This document shows positions 56,919-64,000 of a stretch of 64,000 bases of DNA, piece after piece. Each line of letters opens with the position of its first letter. Within the stretch, counting starts at the first letter, position 1. The notes beneath the pieces are model-generated. The model saw nothing but the letters and a program-made list of their open reading frames with translations, searched no databases and was not told the origin of the DNA. The stretch is taken from positions 54,904,093-54,968,092 of the forward strand of contig NC_081849.1 in assembly GCF_963259705.1 (NCBI RefSeq). Direction: 5' to 3'. The translations under genes and the position numbers were made by a program. The DNA comes from Myotis daubentonii. Its lineage: Eukaryota > Chordata > Mammalia > Chiroptera > Vespertilionidae.

Positions 56919-57269
56919 CATGTGTGTTCTATGTTGTAAATTGTGGCTGTAAAACTGTGCTTTCCCTACAAGGGAAAGCTACAACATTCCATGCCTACAT
57001 GTGTTTGAGTAAGTACTTGCTTGGAAAAAAAATAAACACATATCAAGAACTCAAAATTGAAACATATGCTTGTATGATAATAACCCATAAACCATTACTG
57101 ATTTAGCACTTAATCTTTGGCTGTCTAGAAACTATTACGTGTTTCCATGTGCCTAAAATCTTCTACCCTGGCAATAACAACCTTTTTTCTACCACCAAAA
57201 AAATTATCAGGTAACATTTCTTATTTATTCAGAATTTTTATAACAATTATCTATTTGTTGACTCTTACA
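56915..57269. other. Unassigned sequence
   Basis: AT-rich; nothing recognised. Confidence 0.45.
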
Positions 57270-57398
57270 TCCTGTCCCTAGTAGAATGCAAACCTCATGA
57301 GTTAAGGGCCTTTATCTGCCACGGCCAGCACTGTATCCCCAACACTTGGAATAGTACTTGTCATATTGTAGGAGCTTAATAAATATGTATTAAATAAA
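57270..57398 (+). repeat. L2 LINE 3' end, sense
   Basis: 'ctagtagaatgcaaacctcatgagttaagggcctttatctg...cactgtatccccaacacttggaatagtacttgtcatattgtaggagcttaataaatatgtattaaata' follows the L2 3' terminus very closely. Confidence 0.88.
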
Positions 57399-57612
57399 AT
57401 TGTGAAAGTACACTAAATATTGTATGTGAAGGTCTCATTTATGTAGAATGTTTCAGCTATTAAAGTATAATGCTGTGTCATTAAAAATAATTTCTACCTG
57501 GAAATTCCTTTTCCTCTATTTTTTTCTTACAGAATATCTGCAACCTTAATTACTCATAACTTGAAAATTATCATTAAATCTGTAAATTCTTCTCAGATTT
57601 AAGACTTTTTGG

Positions 57613-57613
<1 letters not shown>
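57399..57613. other. Unassigned sequence
   Basis: Nothing recognised. Confidence 0.45.

Positions 57614-57662
<49 letters not shown>
57614..57662. repeat. (CA)n microsatellite
   Basis: About 23 CA units. Confidence 0.98.
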
Positions 57663-57664
<2 letters not shown>

Positions 57665-58004
57665 TTCTCCAAAAGTGTGATTTTGGTAAAAGAATCACTG
57701 ATATTAAAGCACAAATTTTTAAGAGTATACTAGATTATTTTCAGAACTTTCCTCATCTTCCCATTTGCAAAAGTTCTATCTAAGATGACAGTTATTTTAT
57801 GCAGAATGGGTTAAACTGCTTAATTATGAAGACCTTTACATGTATTTCTCAGACTTTTTCTCCAACATTGGGTTCTCAGTCTCCCTCTATCTTCACTGTC
57901 ACTCTCCCACCCCTGTCACCTTCTCTCTCATTAAATTTTTCTCCTGACACCCCCACATCATGGTCACATTAGAATTTGGGATGAAAATGTTTTAAGACTT
58001 CATT
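57663..58004. other. Unassigned sequence
   Basis: Contains a pyrimidine-rich stretch near 57870-57960. Nothing else recognised. Confidence 0.45.
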
Positions 58005-58255
58005 TTTTAGAGCAGTTTTAGGTTCACAGAAAAATTGAAGGGAAGGTCCAGAGATTTCTCAATACTTCTTGTCCCCACACGTGCACAGCCTTCTCCAGCC
58101 AGGGTGGTATATTTGTAACATAGATGTGCCTACATTACTGCATTGTAATCACCCAGAGTTCATGGTTACATTTAATGGTTTCACTCTTGGTGTTATACAT
58201 ACAATGGATTTGGACAAATGTTCAATAATATGTCTCCATCATTTTGGAGATTAGA
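58005..58255 (-). repeat. Old L1 3' fragment, antisense
   Basis: 'tttagagcagttttaggttcacagaaaaattgaagggaaggtccagagatttctc', 'gtaatcacccagagttcatg' and 'cactcttggtgttatacatacaatggatttggacaaatg' match the antisense L1M 3'-region series. Confidence 0.86.
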
Positions 58256-59249
58256 ATTTTTTAAAGCTATAAATCATGCTAGTCTTTTTGCTTTTTCTAA
58301 CTTTTTTTTTCTCTTCTGTGCATAAGGGCAAGAAGGAAGATAGAATTACAGGACAATTAGTTTGAAGTTTATTAAAGGCTTCCCTTATAGGTGTAAGAAG
58401 ACAAATTTGGAGGAGTTTGAGAAGTTATGTATGGCATGAAATGATCTATTTTATATTTATGTTAATAGATTCTCAGGCCCATAGACAGTAGGAGTTTAGA
58501 TTAATTATAGATCTTGTCTATTCCAAGATAATTCTATTTGGGCAGCGGCTGGGAAGTGCTGCACATCAGGGGTTGGCTTACCACTTGAGTTCTTTCAGTT
58601 CAGAACCAGGCTGTCATTTACCAACTGTCAGGAGACAGTGTGCCAGTAAGATAAGTTTTCATTTCTCCTCCTGGCTGACTTACCCGCTGGATCAGTAAAC
58701 AGGAAGGAGGAACACCATACACAGGTAATTAGAGGACAGAAGAGATAACAACTGTGAAAAGGCATTGCACTTAGCACACAGATGGGGTGCATGTCTATAT
58801 GTTTAGAGATTATTTCTCTCTGCACTACTTTTCTGTTACATTTGAGAGAGGTGGTTTATTCAATGCTTTGTTTTATCCATTTCCAGTAGTGTCTCCCAAA
58901 TCCATTCATGGTGTTTCTCTCCCTAAACTGCGCATTACCACCACAGGGGAGATTTTACAATATGATGCCTGAGCCCTAATCAAGATAAATGATATCTCTG
59001 GGGTGGGAGTCAGTGTATCAGGATGTTCTTTGAAAAGCTCCCCAAGTGATTCTAATATGTGGTTAATATTGAGTCGTGCTGTTACTATATGGAAAGAGGT
59101 CTAAGCTGACTTTTCCTGTGTAAAATAACAAAACACCTCTCTGATGTTTTCTTGGCTTCTATGTGATCCATTTTATTTTGGTAATTTCAATAAACTACAA
59201 GTTCTTCCTTATTGTTCTGCTCCCACAAAACCTTTAGGGTTTTAGAAGA
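58256..59249. other. Unassigned sequence, about 1 kb
   Basis: No recognised repeat or exon. Confidence 0.4.
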
Positions 59250-59257
59250 CCCTAAAC

Positions 59258-59472
59258 CAGCCGTGGGCAAACTACGGCCCGCGGGCCCGATCCGGCCCAT
59301 TTGCAATGAATAAAACTGAAAAAAAAAAAAGACCGTACCCTTTTATGTAATGATGTTTACTTTGAATTTATATTAGTTCACACAAACACTCCATCCATGC
59401 TTTTGTTCCGGCCCTCCGGTCCAGTTTAAGAACCCACTGTGGCCCTCGAGTCAAAAAGTTTGCCCACCCCTG
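59258..59472. mobile_element. hAT MITE (GTGGGCAAACT family) with perfect 8-bp duplication
   Basis: Starts CAGCCGTGGGCAAACTACGG and ends 'aaagtttgcccacccctg'. Flanked by CCCTAAAC at 59250-59257 and 59473-59480, an exact 8-bp duplication. The interior has 'ggcccgcgggcccgatccgg', an A12 run and 'ccggccctccggtcc'. 215 bp, no coding capacity. A lineage distinct from SPIN and the GGTCGGCAAAC elements. Confidence 0.95.
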
Positions 59473-59480
59473 CCCTAAAC

Positions 59481-59939
59481 TGAGGAAATGAGTGGAGACT
59501 AGCAGGAAAAAAGAAAACTCATTTTCATTTCAGAGTTGAAAGAATAAGGAAAGTTTAAAGATTTTCATGGGCCTAACTAAGAATGAATCACATAAGGAAC
59601 TATAATTGACTTTGTTTCACTTAAATTTTATTTATGAATGAGGGAAACCACATGAAAAACATACGCAGTTTTTTAAACCTATTTCATGTTTCTAAGTTAT
59701 GTTGCTATTGTGACTACATGTAAAGATTGAATTGGTTACTGTATGAACAGTAAGAATATACTAAAAAAGAAGATTAAGATGTTTGCCAGGTACAGAGAGG
59801 AACCCAAGGAAGTTTAAAACTGGAATGGACTTAATTAATACTCATTCTTTCATTTGTTCATGCTTACATGCAAGTAGGCATATATCCATGTATTTATAGA
59901 GTATAGATTTGTTAAGGTCTCAGTTTACAGTGCTTGATG
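59481..59939. other. Unassigned sequence
   Basis: Nothing recognised. Confidence 0.45.
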
Positions 59940-60434
59940 TGAATGAATAAGACTGGTCACTACGCTGGCCTTCAGTGTCATGGTCAAATAATGAGCACAG
60001 GTATGTAAACAAATTAGCACAGAATGAGCTAATCGCAATGGCAGAATTATGTCTAAAATATGCAAGTAGCACAGGAGAGGAGTGGTTAACTGTTTGGGGG
60101 AATATGGAGAGGAGAAAACAAGCTTCTTTAGGTAATAATGATTATGCCAAGTTTTGTAAGTGAATATGAATTTATAGGCATTTCAGAGAGTTGGAGAAGA
60201 AAAATCTTTCCAGGGAAAGAGAACAGCACATGAAAAGACACAGAGTATGATGTTTTGGGGTCTATATTCAGTTTATTATTGGAGAATCAATAGTTGTTGG
60301 GAGGTGACTAGTTATGTAAACAAATCAAATAAGACCCAACATTCTATATTGAAGAATTTAGACTTTACGCAAAATAAGGAACCAATAAAAATATCACCAC
60401 CAGGTGGGAGACATGATCAGACTTATACTACAGA

Positions 60435-60712
60435 CTAGAGGCCCAGTGCAGGAATTCATGCATGGGTGGGGTCCTTCAGTCTGGCTAGTGGCCAGTCCTG
60501 ATCACAGCCGGCCAGTTGTGGGGAGGGCCGTGGGAGGTTGGCCAGCTGGGGGGGAGGACTGCGGGAGGTTGGCTGTGGGAGCACACTGACCACCAGGGAG
60601 CAGCTCCTGCATTAAGCGTCTGCCACCTGGTGGTCAGTGCGCATCATAGTGACTGGTCGACTGGTCATTCAATTGACTGGTCATAACGGTCACTTAGGCT
60701 TTTATATATATA
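60435..60712 (-). mobile_element. Helitron, downstream member of an abutting pair
   Basis: On the minus strand it ends CTAG (plus 60435-60438, host A at 60434) with a weak hairpin (TGCAGGAATTCATGCA). It starts TATATATATAAAAGCCTAAG immediately after the CTAG of the upstream element (complement boundary 60712/60713). It carries the 'ctgaccaccagggagcagct' / 'ccacctggtggtcag' motif pair. Confidence 0.86.
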
Positions 60713-61329
60713 CTAGGGGCCCGGTGCACGAAATTCGTGCACTGGGTGTGTGTGTGGGGGGGAGTGTCCCTCAGCCCAGCCTGCCCCCTCTCACATACTG
60801 GGAGCCCTCAGGCGTTGACCCCCATCACCCTCCAATCGCAGGATCGGCCCCTTGCCCAGGCCGGACGCCTCTGGCTGAGGCGTCCGGCCCGGGCAGCGGG
60901 GACCCGCAGCTGCAGCGGCCCCACGATCGTGGGCTTCGCTTTAGGCCCAGGCAAGGGACCCCTAGCTCCTGGGACTGCCAGCTTCGACCATGCCCAGCTC
61001 CCATCGCTGGCTCCACCCCTACTTCCTGCTATCACTGGCCAGGGCAGAAAAGGCACCTGATTCTCCGATCATGGCTGGGGGGCCGCCTTTGCCCTGCCCC
61101 TCAGCTCTTAGCTCCCCCCTGGGTTTCCGATCACTGTCAGTGGCAGGGGGCTTCTTCCTGCTTTCCCTTTCGCCTCCCTGCATTGTGCCTACATATGCAA
61201 ATTAACCTCCATCTTGTTGTCAGTTAACTGCCAATCTTAGTTGGCAGTTAATTTGCATATAGCCCTGATCAGCCAATGAAAAGGGTAGCTCGTACACCAA
61301 TTACCATTTTTCTCTTTTATTAGTGTTGA
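60713..61329 (-). mobile_element. Helitron, upstream member of an abutting pair
   Basis: On the minus strand it starts TCAACACTAATAAAAGAGAA (complement ending at 61329, host T at 61330) and ends CTAG (plus 60713-60716) with the perfect hairpin GTGCACGAATTTCGTGCAC. The 5' region has CCATTGGCTGATCAG-like sequence, octamers facing each other at 61194-61206 and 61247-61259, a nested hairpin (TTAACTGCCAA / TTGGCAGTTAA) and AAGATGG. The GC-rich middle gives a 196-codon plus-strand frame that I regard as fortuitous. Confidence 0.92.
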
Positions 61330-61750
61330 TATAGATTGGTAGCAGTTTTGAGATCTGTTTGGGAAGGGAGTGAGGCTACAGGTGATGGCATAGTTGAGAA
61401 GCTGTTGCAATAGTCTGATTGGGAGATAATGAGGCCTTAACTAATGAAAATTTCACAAGCTGGTAGAGACATTTTTAAAGAATCACAAGATGTGGGTGTA
61501 GGAGATGAAAGGAAGAAACTTATGGTGAGTCCTTGATTTCTGATTATGGAACCCTGGATATCTGATGTTGACTAACCAAAATATAGTAAAACAATAAAAA
61601 GAAAAAAACAAGTTTTAGTGGTAGGGAACAAGATGTTGAGTATAATATTATATGTATTGAGTTTGAAGTGCTCACAGGATATCAAGGAGATGATATTAAG
61701 TGTAGTTTGAAGACTTTGGTCTTATTATCTTATGTTATTAAGTCCATAGA

Positions 61751-64000
61751 GATTGTTATTCAAGGTAATCTCATGAGTTAGTTCTATTCAGAGGGTTCTT
61801 TCTAGAATTGATCTAGAAGCCCTCAGGAACTCTCATTCTATTTCTGAACAATGAAAGAAACATGTGAACTTAATTCCTCAGCATGATGATTTTTATCGAG
61901 AGATTATTATTAGATCTTAAACACAAATCAAAGTTTGCAACATTTGTAGACCTATTCCAAGCGCCTTAGGTGTTGTGGGTCTTGAAGATCCACATCAAGG
62001 CCACTCACCGTCTATGTGAGGTAAATCCTTATTCTCTATCCATAGCTTCCCCTCATTCTTTTTTACATTTTAAATATTGAAAATTTTCTAGGAACATGGT
62101 TTTCTGAATTAAATTTCAAGGATCCAGTTGGATTTGTCTCCAAAGAGCAAATGGAGGATAGAATAGTACCTTTTCTGTTTTCATTTTTATATTAGCTTCT
62201 GCACAAACCTGCAACCCATAGCATTAGGCAAATGTTTCTAGGGAGTCAAAGTTGATCTTGTTAAAAAAATAAATAAATAAACCCTCCAGTCCTGACACAC
62301 ACACACATGCACACACACACAAACTCACAAATGACACACGCACACATAGTTCCTTGGATCCAGAGTCTCAAGATCTCTAGGCTTTCAGGGAATTCTAGCA
62401 AGAAAAACAGCTGAGTGACTTCTGGTTATTGTAGTCAAACCACTTAATTCTAATCTCTTTAATTTCCATGATGGGGTGTGAATTAGATTTCTCTATTTAA
62501 ATGATTTTGAAATCAAAGCCACTTATGACCAATAATCCAGAAATATCGAGACCCAAATTCCTTCCATGTCCATCGCCACCTCTGCCTTCCACTTCATAGA
62601 CCATTGGAACTTGGGGCTGCCGTCCCATTTGGCATGCGGCAACTACGTGGGTGCCAAGAAAAGGTCATTCCTCCAGCCCCTTTGCTATTTCCCAATTCTC
62701 CCCAGATTCCCTTTATATTGCCTTTGTAATAGAACAATTTCTTATTTTGATTACAATCTATCTGCCTATTCCTCTCATCCACACTCTGGTAACAGACTGG
62801 GTTTGTCCAATTTGTGATGCTATCTCAGAAACCTGTCTTTCATCAGACTATAAAAAAGCATTCCCATTTTCTGGAAAACAATTAAGATTATCGGGATTTC
62901 TCCTGTAGTATCAAGTTTTATCTGTAATAGCCAGTAATGTTACATGCTATCTTGTAATATTACAAAATGTGATCTTCAGATTGTTAGCATCAATGCCACC
63001 TAGACCACATTCCAAGACCACTGAAACAGAACAGGTATTTTAATAAGATCCTTAGATTATTTGTGTGCATATTAAGATTTGAGAAGCACTGATGTGGTAC
63101 ACAAGCACAGCCTTTGACAATGGCTTTAATCACCTTTTCTGCTCTGTTTGCCTTTCTTATTGCTCTGAGCAAGTTCTTCCTTCCCATATCCACCGTTTAG
63201 TAATTGGAGGATGTTAGAAGGTGATGTAATGGTTTAACAGTCAGATCTTGAGTGCCTTTAGGGTTTCAAACTAAGAAGCCTCATCTCTATTTTCATGCAT
63301 TTTTTCTTCATTGTTTTAACATATAGCCTTTATCTTTGATATATGAGCAAACATCTCTTTTCCAACAATCTACAAAGTGGTCAGAAAGTTAACTATACAG
63401 CTGTCTGCTTCTCTACTTTCCTAAATATTTGCTGGAGCCTTTAATAATTGTCATCAAGTGTTATTCACCTTGAGATTATGGATGGTCTCAAATATTAGGT
63501 ATAAAAGGTTTTCCTTCAATGTCTGCTGTTTTCTACCTTTTGAATTTGTCACTCTTGCAAATTTCAGTAGCATGTGTAGATGCTCTGTACTTTTTCAAAT
63601 TTTCTTGGCTCAACTATCTCCTGAAGCCTCTGGTATAATATTCCACCCAGAATGACCATGAATGACCAGCTCCTTGCTAGCCAAAGTGTTTTTGTCCTCT
63701 GAGACCAATGGAATCTGGAGTCTTTAGTATCTCTCATCACTTTTGTTCTTGGATAAAAACATCACATGAAAAGGCATAGATATGTCTTTCAAGTAGATGA
63801 CAAAGGGACTGGATGATGCCACCCAAAACGGTGAGGGAGAACTTAGCCCAGTGGAAGGAGATGAGGGGAACCTGGACAGATAAATTGGCTTTCCCCCTTT
63901 GATGGAACTCTCTGACCCACAATATCTTCATTCATCCTTTCTAGAGATTTCTCATAGAAATCTGATAAACTTCTCATGAAGCATTGTTTCATTTCCTTCT
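61751..64000. other. Unassigned sequence, about 2.2 kb
   Basis: No recognised transposon or exon. An imperfect CA-rich stretch lies at 62297-62345. Short frames at 62566-62908 and 63458-63655 have no domain signature. Confidence 0.4.

Larger units (their letters stand above)
59940..61750 (-). repeat. Old L2-like LINE, antisense, split by two Helitrons
   Basis: Left part: 'ccagggaaagagaacagcacatgaaaagacacag' and 'accaggtgggagacatgatcagactta'. Right part: 'gagaagctgttgcaatagtctgattgggagataatgaggcc' and 'ttgagtttgaagtgctcacaggatatcaaggagatg'. These fall in the order seen in antisense L2-type repeats (GGGAGTGACATGATCTGA... GGAGGCTATTGCAGTAGTCC... TTGAGTTTGAGGTGCC). The Helitron pair at 60435-61329 lies between them. 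Confidence 0.65.

Noticed and set aside
60637..61227. Plus-strand open frame of 196 codons
   Set aside because: It crosses the boundary region and the GC-rich interior of a minus-strand Helitron with no domain signature. GC-rich DNA has few stop codons.
61197..61260. Hairpin considered as a microRNA precursor
   Set aside because: It lies within a Helitron 5' region, is repeated in related elements, and its arms are explained by the subfamily's palindrome. Small RNA data would be needed to reopen this.

Overview
This is non-coding nuclear DNA from a mammal, almost certainly a vesper bat (Vespertilionidae). Three repeat groups point there. There are about 14 Ves-type tRNA-derived SINEs. There is a dense load of non-autonomous Helitrons with TC starts, CTAG ends and a GTGCAC...GTGCAC subterminal hairpin (HeliBat-like). 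There are also young-looking hAT elements, including two SPIN-like copies. Together these are a hallmark of vesper bat genomes. The older background is shared by placental mammals: L2 and MIR remnants, old L1 3' ends, microsatellites. No convincing protein-coding exon, tRNA, rRNA, CRISPR array or bacterial-type gene is visible; open reading frames are short and mostly lie in repeats. The window is intergenic or deep intronic; I cannot tell which.

Layout. 1-9 kb: sparse, with Ves SINEs at 0.8, 3.0 and 6.3 kb and an abutting Helitron pair at 4.2-5.2 kb whose second member is split by a TA-flanked MITE. 9-16 kb: mostly unassigned, with a Helitron 3' fragment, a (CA)n(GA)n tract, a Ves SINE and old MIR/L2. 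16-18.2 kb: a mariner-type MITE interrupted by a composite Helitron, then a Ves SINE interrupted by a hAT MITE. 18-25 kb: mostly unassigned. 25.1-26.9 kb: a hAT MITE, then a hAT element holding a solo LTR with a 6-bp duplication. 29.5-32.5 kb: an old antisense L1 cut by a Helitron, a younger L1 and a mariner MITE, followed by another Helitron. 33.8-36.4 kb: a Helitron cluster inside an AT-rich microsatellite, with a 47-bp minisatellite. 37-46 kb: L2, one Helitron, SPIN, and two relatively repeat-poor intervals (40.1-42.4 and 44.2-45.4 kb). 46.0-46.8 kb: another abutting Helitron pair. 48-56 kb: SINEs, a fold-back hAT element next to a second SPIN, and another hAT. 57-62 kb: L2 and L1 remnants, a hAT element with a perfect 8-bp duplication, and an old LINE split by an abutting Helitron pair. 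62-64 kb: unassigned.

The elements do not form a working gene system; what they record is layered transposition. The most notable pattern is that Helitrons here repeatedly occur as directly abutting head-to-tail pairs, two of which share the same altered junction. A second pattern is that one Helitron 5'-end class carries a recurring CCAAT / octamer / AAGATGG module, in some copies within an inverted repeat. Family names come from recognised consensus features, not a database search. Boundaries of old repeats are approximate.
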